DNA from: Deltaproteobacteria bacterium
GTDB lineage: Bacteria; Acidobacteriota; Thermoanaerobaculia; Multivoradales; JAHZIX01
Assembly (NCBI GenBank): GCA_022601195.1
Contig: JAHZIX010000002.1
Coordinates: forward strand, 1 to 64,000
DNA: 64,000 nucleotides
Direction of reading: 5' to 3'
Positions 1 to 8,338 of this stretch are shown piece by piece. How positions within the stretch are numbered: the first letter of the stretch is position 1; every line of letters starts with the position of its first letter. The translations under genes and the position numbers were made by a program. The notes beneath the pieces were generated by a model. It was given only the letters and a program-made list of their open reading frames with translations. It made no database searches and was not told the DNA's origin.

Positions 1-90
1 CAGAAAGAGATCAGGGAACAGAAAGAGATCAGGGAACAGAAAGAGATCAGGGAACAGAAAGAGATCAGGGAACAGAAAGAGATCAGGGAA
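1..90. repeat. 18-bp tandem repeat, five copies
   Basis: Five perfect copies of the 18-mer CAGAAAGAGATCAGGGAA run from base 1 to base 90. The array is cut by the window edge, so the true copy number is unknown. The last copy overlaps the 3' end of the cohesin-like gene, whose TGA stop (83-85, minus strand) lies inside the repeat. It behaves as a short minisatellite just downstream of a gene. Nothing in it suggests CRISPR, because there are no spacers. Confidence 0.95.
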
Positions 91-1108
91 CAGACAAGGA
101 CCAGGCGCTCAGACCTCCAGATTCGAAGCCGTCGGCAAACAGAGCCTCGCGCGGCCGAAAAACGATCTCGTCACCGGAAAATTCCAGGGGAACGGACACC
201 CCCACTGCGTCGAAGAGTTCCGTGAGAGCCGGATCCAACGAAACAACCGCCCGGTGGCCCACAGGAATATCACCCCGAGTAGGTAGCGCAATGGTTAGAA
301 AGGAACCTGGAATCTGATTCAAGGACGAATCCGGCGACTCGAAAGTCAACATCAGGAGTCCAGGAGTGCTAGCGTCCATCTCCACGGTCCCCTCACCAAA
401 GCGAGGATCGATGGTCACCGTGGGAGGGCCTGCAGCGATCTCTGCCGGGAAGCGAAATCCTATTTGGCCCGAGCGAAGAAGGACACGTTCCTCTGTCTCA
501 ACTCCTAAGATCGCGACCCTCCCCGGGGCGATTTCATCTCCACTGGCCTCGAGGGAGTAAGGTGCATCGTGGTCGAGCACCTCTAGGCTTCCCGCACGAA
601 AATCGATCTCGATGGGATTTCCCTCTTCGTCAAAGAGCTCCGTATTGAGAGGGTCGAGGATCAGGTCGATCTCCTGCCCTGGAATCACTCCCGCGCCCAA
701 TCGCAAGAAGAAGGCAGCCATGGGCCCATCGGTGGCATTGACACTCACCAAGTCGGAAGTGAATTCGATAATGGCGGTCTGGGTTCCCCCTTCACTCTCA
801 AAAGTCGTCACGCTGATCACATCGAGAAACTCGCTGAAGACGATGGCGTCCTCCAGATCGTCAAAGGGTAACTCTCCCCCTTGATGAGCCTGACCGAGAC
901 AAGCCACCAAGCAAATCTGGCCCTGGCGAACTGGCGTTGGTTCGTAGGTCCGTAGCACCACCCCGGTGAGCTCTCCGGGGCGTCCCGAAACATCTTCGAC
1001 GCGCAGGGTGAGAGCTTCACCGGCCTCCATGGGAGGGACAGCACATAAGAGCCACGCAAGGACGAATGTTCTGGAGATGAAGCCCAGGAATCGGTAACGA
1101 AATCTCAC
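83..1108 (-). CDS. Secreted protein with two cohesin-like domains
   Basis: The 341-residue product starts with a basic, hydrophobic signal peptide (about residues 1-29). Two similar beta-rich segments follow (about 33-175 and 183-315), each ending in a D-P-x-x-T-E-L-F-D motif, which suggests duplicated cohesin-type or bacterial Ig-like domains. The C-terminus carries LFADGFESGGLSAWS, a tail seen in many secreted proteins of Acidobacteriota and Proteobacteria. The GTG start is preceded by a perfect AGGAGG six bases upstream and overlaps the stop of the preceding gene (GTGA), so translation is probably coupled. It is the last gene of the regulator operon at 4821-83. The export signal is clear; the cohesin assignment is inference from pattern. 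Confidence 0.7.
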   Translation of the reverse strand: MRFRYRFLGFISRTFVLAWLLCAVPPMEAGEALTLRVEDVSGRPGELTGVVLRTYEPTPVRQGQICLVACLGQAHQGGELPFDDLEDAIVFSEFLDVISVTTFESEGGTQTAIIEFTSDLVSVNATDGPMAAFFLRLGAGVIPGQEIDLILDPLNTELFDEEGNPIEIDFRAGSLEVLDHDAPYSLEASGDEIAPGRVAILGVETEERVLLRSGQIGFRFPAEIAAGPPTVTIDPRFGEGTVEMDASTPGLLMLTFESPDSSLNQIPGSFLTIALPTRGDIPVGHRAVVSLDPALTELFDAVGVSVPLEFSGDEIVFRPREALFADGFESGGLSAWSLSVP

Positions 1109-2163
1109 GAAGAACCTCCTAGGGGGTCGGGCCGGGAAGAAGACGAGGAAGAAGGTGAGGAAGTCAGGTCCGGCATCATCAAGAATCTCTCCCGCTTCGA
1201 GGAGGCCACAGTGGCGTCCCCTTCGCCGAGGGCTTCGACTCGCCAGTAGTAGACCACTGCGGGTTTCAAGGCCGAGGCGATCTCTAGGGGCAAGGCCATC
1301 ACAATGAAATCCCTACCCAGAGACTTCGCTGCCCCCGCAGCCCGGAAGGGTGTTTCCAATAGGGCCTCCCACAACACAGCATCCTCTACATCCAGCAACT
1401 GAATGCGATATTTCTTTGCCTTGGGAACGCGTTGCCAGACCAACTCCGCTGGCCTTTCCTGCAATTCTCCAAGCGGTGAATCCAACTCGAAACGGGCTCC
1501 TCGAAGAAGAGTCTCCGGAGAGCGCTCCGGTAACGATGGAGCTTGCGGGAGGTTGAAATAGATCAACAAACCGGTAGCCAAAGCCAGCATCACCGACGCC
1601 GCCAAACCAACAAATCTGTTTCGAGAAACTCTCTCCCGCGAAGCTGGGGAGCCTAACGACGAGCTGCCTCGACTTGCCGGGGATCGATCAGAATCCGAAA
1701 AGGGGCGGCGACTGGCAGCCGAGCTCCGGTCTCGCGATCGAGGAAGAGAGACGGGCCCCGGCGCCGAGAACTCACCCACTCCCGCCGCAGCCGACCGACG
1801 CCTCTCAAGGCCCGCCCTATCGAGCTTGGCATGAAGCTGATCCGCGGAAAAAGGTTTGGCGAGAAAGAACACCCTCCGATCGAGAAGCATTTTCTGCAAT
1901 CGCTCATCACCGCCGGAGCTCGAATAGGCCACCAGAGCCAAGTCACACTCTTGTGCCAGCAGGGCTTCCAACAAATCTGTGCCGCTCATTCCCGGAATGC
2001 GAATATCGGTCACCACAGCGTCCAGGGCCGAGCCTCGGGAGCTCACCTCTTCCAGCGCTGAAACACAGTCTGCAACATCGGTGACTCGGTGTCCCAAGTC
2101 CTCCAGTAGCTCCCGGGTTGCGGAGCGTAGCTCGTGGTGGTCATCGACCAGCAGAATGTTCAT
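1105..2163 (-). CDS. Receiver domain fused to a transmembrane segment and exported beta domain
   Basis: Residues 1-120 are a CheY-like receiver domain with the acidic pair D7-D8, phosphoacceptor D53 in the VVTDIRIPG motif, and conserved K103 in LAKPF. A Ser/Arg-rich linker of about 60 residues follows, then one hydrophobic helix (about 184-203) and a C-terminal domain of about 130 residues with W-Q-R and Y-Y-W-R-V-E motifs resembling a fibronectin III-like fold. A Ser-rich tail closes the protein. A receiver joined to a membrane-crossing helix and an outside domain is unusual, since receivers normally sit in soluble proteins. It lies between the hybrid kinase and the cohesin-like gene in one operon, so it may pass a phosphorylation signal to the envelope; this is inference. 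Confidence 0.75.
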   Translation of the reverse strand: MNILLVDDHHELRSATRELLEDLGHRVTDVADCVSALEEVSSRGSALDAVVTDIRIPGMSGTDLLEALLAQECDLALVAYSSSGGDERLQKMLLDRRVFFLAKPFSADQLHAKLDRAGLERRRSAAAGVGEFSAPGPVSLPRSRDRSSAASRRPFSDSDRSPASRGSSSLGSPASRERVSRNRFVGLAASVMLALATGLLIYFNLPQAPSLPERSPETLLRGARFELDSPLGELQERPAELVWQRVPKAKKYRIQLLDVEDAVLWEALLETPFRAAGAAKSLGRDFIVMALPLEIASALKPAVVYYWRVEALGEGDATVASSKRERFLMMPDLTSSPSSSSSSRPDPLGGSS

Positions 2164-2298
2164 GAGAGCTTGTCCAAACTCCTCGCTTCCCCTAAGGCCG
2201 TCAGAAGCTCGGTCAATCTATCCCGGTGAGAATGAATCCAAGATGACAGCGAATTTTGGAGCCCTTCCCTCCGTGAAGCCAGCTGCCTCATAACCCGG

Positions 2299-4116
2299 TC
2301 AGACGTCGGAACTGGCATCCAGCAACTCTCGCACCATGCGGGCCAACCCCTTAGCGGAAAAGAGCTTCTTGACAAAATGTACCTGGCCCTCCGCGATGCC
2401 ATGGCGCAGGGTGATTTTGTCTGTGTGGGCGGACATGAAAAGGGCTTTGACTGGCCGTTGCTGCCGCATCCTCTCCACGACCTCGGGACCACTCAAACCC
2501 GGCATGACCACATCGGTCAAGATGAGCTCAATCTCCTCTTTCCGGTGCTCGAAGATATCCAGCGCTTCAGCTCCGTCGCCGGCAGTGAGGACCTCATACC
2601 CAAGGGCATCCAGTAGATTCCTAGTGGAACGGCGAAATTCTTCATTGTCGTCAACCAGGAGCAGGCACTCTGTGCCTCGCAGCTCCTCCTCGGATTCCGA
2701 GCCCACTGCCTCGGCCAATGTTTCCGGTTCCAGAACACGAGGAAAATAAACTTGGAAGGTTGTGCCTTTCCCCTCCAAGCTCTTCACGGTGATACGACCG
2801 CTATGCTGCTCGACGATGCTGTAGACGATGGCTAGACCTAGGCCCCTGCGGCCATCATCCGCCTTGGTGGTCACAAAGGGTTCGAAGATCTTGTCCCTCA
2901 GTTCAGAAGGGATGCCACTTCCGGTATCAGACACGGTGATGAGAACTTCCTCCAACGCCGAATCGGCGTGGGAGACATTGGAAGTGGCCAGAGTCAAGCT
3001 CCCACCATCCAGCATTGCCTCCTGGGCATTGAGCAGAAAATTTACCAGGACCTGCTCGATCTGGCTCGGATCAATTCTGATATTCCAAAGGTCTTCCGCT
3101 AAATCCGTTTCAATACGAATCCCCTCCCCTACGGAGGGCGTCATGACCTTCTCCAGGCCCTGAATAATGCGATTGATGTTGAGCACTTCCAACTGCAGGT
3201 TCTGCTGTCGGCTGAAGGTCTGCAGTCGATCGATGAGGCTCGAAGATTTCTTCACCACCCGAATGGCAGCATCCATTTTGCGGGAGATCCAAGGATCTTC
3301 TCCCCGCCGCATGCCGACCAATTCGCAATGGCCCCGCACCGCCGCCAGGTAGTTGTTGATGTCGTGGGCGAGTCCACCGGCGAGGCGGCCAACGGCATCC
3401 ATCTTTTGAGACTGAATCAATTGGGCTTGGCTGTCCCGAAGGGCGGCCTCCGCCTGCAACCTCCTTCGTTCTCGAGTCCAGAGACCGAAGGTAGCGAAAC
3501 CCACGATGCCACACCAAGCGAGAAGAATTCCCTGAAACACCAGGCGCGAACGCTCCCGGCTCCGCACCATCCGTTGCTCGAGGTTGGTGGCCAAGCTTTG
3601 GGCGTGAGTCAGGAGATCTCGAAACACCGCGTCGTAGTGGACATCGATCGCCGAACCAATGCCAACCGGCTGGCCCTCTTCGAAGCCCGTTTGCCGCTCT
3701 ACGGAGATTTCTCGAAATTTCTCGATATCTGCCGCCAAGGACCGAGCCGTCGCTAGATAGGGCTCTTCCAATAAGGGTGCCACCGGCACACCCCCTCCCG
3801 CCGGTCGATCTCCCAACATGGCTCGCACGAGACCCTGAGAGCGGTCGAGATTTTCGTAGATGTCCAGCACGTCTACCTCGTCACCGGTGACGTACTCTTC
3901 TAGCCAAAGGTGAGACGTCGCAGCTCCCAGCTCAATCTCTCCCACGGCTTTGAGAAGCTCTAGATCTTCGACGATGGCGCGCTGGCGAATCTGGTCCGTT
4001 CCGAGAAGTAGAGCCGCCGCCAAGATGCCTAGACCAAGTACCGCCAGGGGCATCCACGATCGCTCCAGGGGAGGAGCCAGAGAGGCCTGATCCGCCGACC
4101 GCCCCGAACCTTTCAT
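2299..4116 (-). CDS. Hybrid sensor histidine kinase with C-terminal receiver
   Basis: A 605-residue membrane sensor. Hydrophobic helices at about residues 22-40 and 195-215 bracket a periplasmic domain of about 150 residues. A coiled region leads to the dimerisation/phosphoacceptor helix GGLAHDINNYL with the histidine near residue 251. The HATPase domain follows, with N-box NFLLNAQEA, the DTGSGI and GLGLAIV glycine boxes, and FEPFVTTK. The C-terminal receiver (about 485-600) has D in LILTDVVMPG near residue 535. It should autophosphorylate and relay to its own receiver and to neighbours. The OmpR-type regulator is encoded 30 bp upstream and the membrane-anchored receiver downstream, so one phosphorelay operon is likely. 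The signal sensed is unknown. Confidence 0.9.
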   Translation of the reverse strand: MKGSGRSADQASLAPPLERSWMPLAVLGLGILAAALLLGTDQIRQRAIVEDLELLKAVGEIELGAATSHLWLEEYVTGDEVDVLDIYENLDRSQGLVRAMLGDRPAGGGVPVAPLLEEPYLATARSLAADIEKFREISVERQTGFEEGQPVGIGSAIDVHYDAVFRDLLTHAQSLATNLEQRMVRSRERSRLVFQGILLAWCGIVGFATFGLWTRERRRLQAEAALRDSQAQLIQSQKMDAVGRLAGGLAHDINNYLAAVRGHCELVGMRRGEDPWISRKMDAAIRVVKKSSSLIDRLQTFSRQQNLQLEVLNINRIIQGLEKVMTPSVGEGIRIETDLAEDLWNIRIDPSQIEQVLVNFLLNAQEAMLDGGSLTLATSNVSHADSALEEVLITVSDTGSGIPSELRDKIFEPFVTTKADDGRRGLGLAIVYSIVEQHSGRITVKSLEGKGTTFQVYFPRVLEPETLAEAVGSESEEELRGTECLLLVDDNEEFRRSTRNLLDALGYEVLTAGDGAEALDIFEHRKEEIELILTDVVMPGLSGPEVVERMRQQRPVKALFMSAHTDKITLRHGIAEGQVHFVKKLFSAKGLARMVRELLDASSDV

Positions 4117-4146
4117 CGCGCCGGCATCCCAAGACCTCTATCGCCA

Positions 4147-4821
4147 TTAGGCCCTTTGGCTCTTGAGCGAATAGCCCACCCCCTTGAGGGTATGGAGCAA
4201 CCGCAACGGATTGCCTCCATCGATCTTCTTGCGCAGCCGGTAAACGGTGACATCGATGACGTTACTCATGGCGTCGAAGGAATCGTCCCAAGCATGCTCC
4301 GCCAACTCCGTTCGGGTGACGACTTCGTCGACTCGGGTCAGCAGGTACTCCAAGATGGCGAATTCCTTCGGACTCAATACGACCTCTCGCCCCGCGACGA
4401 TGACCTTTCTCGCCGGCCGATCCATCTTCAGATCGCCGGCCTCCATGGCGTTCAAGCTCCGATCTCGGCGGCGTAGGAGGGTGCGCACCCGCGCCAGAAG
4501 CTCAGCGAGGGAAAAGGGCTTGGTGAGGTAATCATCGGCGCCGGTATCTAGCCCTCCCACCCGGTCTTCCAAGCGGCTGCGCCCCGTGAGCATCAAAACG
4601 GGAGTCTCGACTCCCCCTTTTCTCCAGGTACGCAGGAGCTCCAGGCCATCGGGAGCCGGAATCGTCCAATCGAGTACCACGGCGTCGTACTCGTTCATCC
4701 CCATCATCTCGTCGGCCTTCTCGCCATCGCGAGCCAAGTCGACGAGATAGCGCTCCTCCTCGAGCGCCTCCACCAGCACCTCAGCCAGATCTGGCTCATC
4801 TTCCACGACTAATATCTTCAT
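4147..4821 (-). CDS. OmpR/PhoB-family response regulator
   Basis: A 224-residue two-domain regulator of normal family length. The receiver has E7-D8, phosphoacceptor D51 in VVLDWTIP, T79 and K101 in LTKPF. The C-terminal winged helix (about 125-222) includes LSPKEFAILEYLL and a recognition-helix region NVIDVTVYRLRKKI, ending in the LHTLKGVGYSL wing typical of this family. It is the first gene of the operon that continues with the hybrid kinase, and it is divergent from the CHAT-TPR gene across a 130-bp gap, so it may control both directions. Target genes cannot be read from the sequence. Confidence 0.95.
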   Translation of the reverse strand: MKILVVEDEPDLAEVLVEALEEERYLVDLARDGEKADEMMGMNEYDAVVLDWTIPAPDGLELLRTWRKGGVETPVLMLTGRSRLEDRVGGLDTGADDYLTKPFSLAELLARVRTLLRRRDRSLNAMEAGDLKMDRPARKVIVAGREVVLSPKEFAILEYLLTRVDEVVTRTELAEHAWDDSFDAMSNVIDVTVYRLRKKIDGGNPLRLLHTLKGVGYSLKSQRA

Positions 4822-4951
4822 GTTCTAGTCCCATCATATGACACCTGGTCGTAGGGGTACGGGAGACTCTTTCTAGATTGGTACAATTTCTATCGTGAAA
4901 AAGTCGCTCCCATCCCTGTCTTTCCAGCTGCGTCGTGGCGAGGGGTCGTAG
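4822..4951. promoter_or_regulatory. Divergent intergenic region, probable promoters
   Basis: This 130-bp gap separates the OmpR-type regulator (minus) from the CHAT-TPR gene (plus), so it must hold start signals for both. A TACAAT hexamer at 4882-4887 resembles a -10 box for the plus gene, but no good -35 is visible at 16-18 bp. The sequence GAGGGG before the ATG at 4952 is a clear Shine-Dalgarno. Operator sites for the adjacent regulator are plausible but not identified. Confidence 0.3.
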
Positions 4952-7573
4952 ATGCTTGGAGATCTCAGGAAGAGGGTGATTTTGCGACCGATAGGGGCCG
5001 CTTGCCTCATCGCCGCCCTACTCACTCCATGGGAAGTCCACTCCCTGGGTCAACCTCTTCAGTCTTCACTTCCCGGGGCAAACCGAGATCCCTTCGAGGA
5101 AGGTCGCCGGCTTCACCTTAGCGGCGAGCCGGGACCAGCCAGCCAGCTCTACCGCCAGGCCATCGACGATCCGGCCACCCCCACTGAGACCAGAGCCAAA
5201 GCCCACAACAATCTCTGTCTGATTCTCTTCAGCGGCGGTGAGAGCACCTCGGCGGTAAAGAACTGCCGGGCGGCCCTGAGACTGCGGAAAGCTCTCGGAG
5301 AGACCGAAACCCCAAGCCTCGCTCGTACCTTCAACAACCTCGGCTTAGCCCTGCACAGCTCTGGCCAGTTGCAAGAAGCGGAGCGCACTTTTCACAGCGC
5401 CCTGGAAATTAACCGCCGGCTGAACCTGGACGAAGGGGAGATCATCAACCTCTCGAACCTGGCATCGGTCGCCGAGGAGCTTGGTGACTACGGACAGGCT
5501 CTGGAGCTGCACCGCCAGGGAGAAGATCTCGCCGAGACCAGCGAGGGGGCGCCTTGGGCCCAGCAACGGCTGAACATTGCCCGGCTCAACCAAGGGGTCT
5601 TGCTGGAGCGGCTCGGTGCCTTCGACGAGGCTCTCTCGAAGTACCACCAAGCGATTGCCAGTGGCGCCCTGGATCCCTCCGCCGAGGCCTTGGCTCGTCT
5701 CAACACCGGAGTGGCCTATCGCAATCTTGGCGACTCGGCCAAGGCGGTCGCAGCCTTCGAGAGAGCCATTGAAGTTTTCCAGACCTTGAAAGAGCCCGGC
5801 AACCTATCCAATGCTTGGTTGAACCTCGGTATCGTTCGCCACCTCAACCTGGGCGATCTCGACGCTGCGGAAACCGCTTTCAGACAGGCCCTCCGCTTGG
5901 CCGTCCAAACCGACGAAGCGCGCCAAAGAATCCAGAGCCGGTTTTACTTGGGCCGGCTATTGCTGGACCAAGAGCGCTGGGATGAGGCCGAAGAACAATT
6001 CGAGATCTGCCTCAAGGTCTCCACCGCCAGTGGATCTGCCGAAGGCAGATGGTCCGCCCTGGAAGGCCTGGGCCTCCTCGCCGCGTCCCGGGGCGACCTC
6101 GAGGCCGCTTCCCAACAACTGCTCCAGGCCGTCGGGATGATCGAAGGAGTGCACGGAACCCTGGAGCCAGGGCACCATCGAAGCGGCTTCTTTGGTGACA
6201 AGCGGGAAGTCTACGGAGCGGCGGTAGAAGTACTGGCAGCCATCGCTTCTCGGGACCCCAGCTCCACAGCGAAAAACTTGGCTCTGGAGGTGGTTCAGAA
6301 GGCGAAATCACGGGAGCTAGTGGAGGTCATCGGTAGCAAAGGAGCTGGAGGTGACGACGAGAGCCCAAACCGAGCCTCCCGAACGGCTGCCTTATCCTCA
6401 AAGAGCCTGGTCTCCGCAGTGGGAGAGAGATTTCTCCTGGAGTTCTTTTTCGCTCTCGACCACCTTTTTGCCTGGCGGGTTGAGGAAGGAGAGTCTCGGT
6501 TGTTCGACCTAGGTCCCAAGGAACCCATCGAAAAGGCTGCCCAGCGACTTCATCAGTCTTTGGCACGGCACACGGATCCGAAGCCCGACGACCTCCGCTT
6601 CCTTTCCCAAGCCCTGGTGACGTCCACCGAGCTCTGGCCCGAGGCGGGGGGCACCGTATTCATCGCACCAGATGGTGCCCTGCATGCCATTCCTTTCGAG
6701 ATCCTTGCAGGTCCCGCCACCGCAACCAACCACGGTCGTCCCCTTTTGGTGGATAGCTACGCCATCTCTTATCTTCCTAGCGGTTCCTCCTTGGGATGGT
6801 CCCGACCGCCGCTAGAATCTCTCCCACTGACCCTCGTGGGCTTTGCCTTCAGCGACCCTCTCGGAGATTCCTCCAGAGACGCCCTTGGGACCGAATTTCT
6901 ACCCCTCCCGGCATCGAGCCAGGAGCTGCGGGCCTCGGCTCAGAAACTCCCGGGCCAGAACCAACTCCACCTGGGATCCGACGCAACGGAAGCTGCCTTT
7001 CGCCAGGCGGCTCGTACCGGCACTCATATTCTCCATGCGGCGACCCACACGATCCTGGAAGATCGAAGAGGGGTCGGTTCGGCGATTCGTCTCTACCCAG
7101 ACGACGAGAATGACGGACTCCTTACCGCTGCGGAGATCGCCGACCTCGATTTCCGAGTCGACCTCACGGTCCTCGCCTCCTGCCAATCTGCGAATGGCCT
7201 TGGCCAGGATTCTCGCGCCCTCACCTCTCTCACCGGCGCTGCTTTGGCAGCCGGCTCGAGAGCGATCCTAGCCACCCTTTGGGACGTCGGTGATCGAGAA
7301 ACCGCGGCATTTATGGAACAGTTCTATTACCAGTTGGGCCGAGGCTTGTCCCCAGATCTAGCCCTGCAAGCGGCAAAGCAGCAATTCATCCAAGATGACA
7401 CCTGGGCCGACCCTTCGATCTGGGCGGCCTATGTCCTCATCGGAGACGCACCGGCGATCGTCTCCAGGCCTCGTCACAGCCGTTGGATTTGGCCCCTGGT
7501 CGGCCTGGTGGGAGCTGCCGGGCTCTTTCTCCGGCGGCGGCGGCGGTCCTTCCATGAGCCATCTGCCGGTTAA
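4952..7573 (+). CDS. Exported CHAT-domain protein with TPR repeats and C-terminal anchor
   Basis: An 873-residue protein with a signal peptide (about 1-32), a run of TPR units (about 48-400; for example NLGLALHSSGQLQEAERTF) and a C-terminal CHAT peptidase domain (about 540-840). CHAT is a caspase/separase-fold cysteine protease; the catalytic pair here is H699 in HAATH and C744 in VLASCQS. The end has a hydrophobic helix followed by an Arg stretch (about 850-870), which would hold the protein in the membrane with the protease outside the cytoplasm. The ATG is preceded by GAGGGG. The gene is divergent from a two-component operon. CHAT-TPR proteins are frequent in Acidobacteriota and Cyanobacteria, and some act in caspase-like defence or signalling systems; the substrate is unknown here. 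Confidence 0.9.
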   Translation: MLGDLRKRVILRPIGAACLIAALLTPWEVHSLGQPLQSSLPGANRDPFEEGRRLHLSGEPGPASQLYRQAIDDPATPTETRAKAHNNLCLILFSGGESTSAVKNCRAALRLRKALGETETPSLARTFNNLGLALHSSGQLQEAERTFHSALEINRRLNLDEGEIINLSNLASVAEELGDYGQALELHRQGEDLAETSEGAPWAQQRLNIARLNQGVLLERLGAFDEALSKYHQAIASGALDPSAEALARLNTGVAYRNLGDSAKAVAAFERAIEVFQTLKEPGNLSNAWLNLGIVRHLNLGDLDAAETAFRQALRLAVQTDEARQRIQSRFYLGRLLLDQERWDEAEEQFEICLKVSTASGSAEGRWSALEGLGLLAASRGDLEAASQQLLQAVGMIEGVHGTLEPGHHRSGFFGDKREVYGAAVEVLAAIASRDPSSTAKNLALEVVQKAKSRELVEVIGSKGAGGDDESPNRASRTAALSSKSLVSAVGERFLLEFFFALDHLFAWRVEEGESRLFDLGPKEPIEKAAQRLHQSLARHTDPKPDDLRFLSQALVTSTELWPEAGGTVFIAPDGALHAIPFEILAGPATATNHGRPLLVDSYAISYLPSGSSLGWSRPPLESLPLTLVGFAFSDPLGDSSRDALGTEFLPLPASSQELRASAQKLPGQNQLHLGSDATEAAFRQAARTGTHILHAATHTILEDRRGVGSAIRLYPDDENDGLLTAAEIADLDFRVDLTVLASCQSANGLGQDSRALTSLTGAALAAGSRAILATLWDVGDRETAAFMEQFYYQLGRGLSPDLALQAAKQQFIQDDTWADPSIWAAYVLIGDAPAIVSRPRHSRWIWPLVGLVGAAGLFLRRRRRSFHEPSAG

Positions 7574-7582
7574 AGGCTGAGG

Positions 7583-7600
7583 GGGGCTCCTGCTAGCCCC
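7583..7600 (+). terminator. Hairpin after the CHAT gene
   Basis: GGGGCT (7583-7588) and AGCCCC (7595-7600) form a 6-bp GC-rich stem with a 6-nt loop, ten bases after the CHAT stop codon. No T run follows, so it is at best a weak intrinsic terminator or an RNA-stabilising hairpin. Confidence 0.3.
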
Positions 7601-7672
7601 TGGCCGCATCGACGCGAAAAAGATTCCCGCGCCCTGTACACGTTCTTTGCTCCTCAGGGACTCCAACGGGAT

Positions 7673-8338
7673 ATGAGCGATAGGAAAGAAAGAAATCCGC
7701 AGCGGTTTCCCGAGCCCAGACGGCTTCTACCTCTAGCGACTCTCTTGGGACTCTGCCTGACCAGTGGGCTAGTCGTCGGCTGCTCCTCGAACCCTCGCCC
7801 CGGTACCGGGGATCTCGCTTTTCGACTGAGCTGGTCCGGCGTTTCCGATATGGACCTCTTCGTTGTGGACCCCGCCGGGGATTGCATCTTCTATGGGGAC
7901 CGCTCCGCCGAATCCGGTGGCAGGCTCGATATCGATTGCAACCGGGGCACGGACTTCCTGTGTGAAAAACCCCTCGAGAACGTCTTCTGGCCCAAGCGAG
8001 GCGCCCCGGTGGGCACCTTCTTGTTCTGGGTCGAGGCCCACGCCCTGATCCCTGCCGAGGCTCCTCTGAGCTTCGAGCTCCTGCTCTTGAAAGGCAAGTC
8101 CATCGTTTGGCGCCACCAGGGGATAGCGACCCACCATGAACAGATCGAAGGGCCCTTCTCCGTTGGCTTCCCAGGAGACCCGACTTCCTTTCCCACGCCC
8201 CTTCAAGGACCGCCGCCCAATTGTTCGACCACCTTCTACCAGCTCATCGACGGCGCGATAGTTCCTCCGCCGGGGGTTCCTGTGCCGGGGGCTCCTTTGC
8301 CAGTGGTTCCTTCCCAGCCGCCCCGAGAACAAGGCTAG
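7673..8338 (+). CDS. Lipoprotein with YfaP/DUF2135-like beta domain
   Basis: A 221-residue protein. After a basic N-terminus and hydrophobic helix, VVGC at about residues 34-37 is a lipobox, so Cys37 should be lipidated. The body (about 45-165) has LSWSGVSDMDLFVVDPAG, an SGG-x-LDID strand and a W-x-P-x-x-G-x-P-x-G segment, which together resemble the DUF2135/YfaP beta-sandwich family, often found on secreted or periplasmic proteins. The tail is rich in Pro and Gly (about 195-221). The stop codon overlaps the stop of the convergent rmuC-like gene. It follows the CHAT-TPR gene in the same direction after 99 bp and may share its transcript. Its precise role is unknown. Confidence 0.75.
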   Translation: MSDRKERNPQRFPEPRRLLPLATLLGLCLTSGLVVGCSSNPRPGTGDLAFRLSWSGVSDMDLFVVDPAGDCIFYGDRSAESGGRLDIDCNRGTDFLCEKPLENVFWPKRGAPVGTFLFWVEAHALIPAEAPLSFELLLLKGKSIVWRHQGIATHHEQIEGPFSVGFPGDPTSFPTPLQGPPPNCSTTFYQLIDGAIVPPPGVPVPGAPLPVVPSQPPREQG

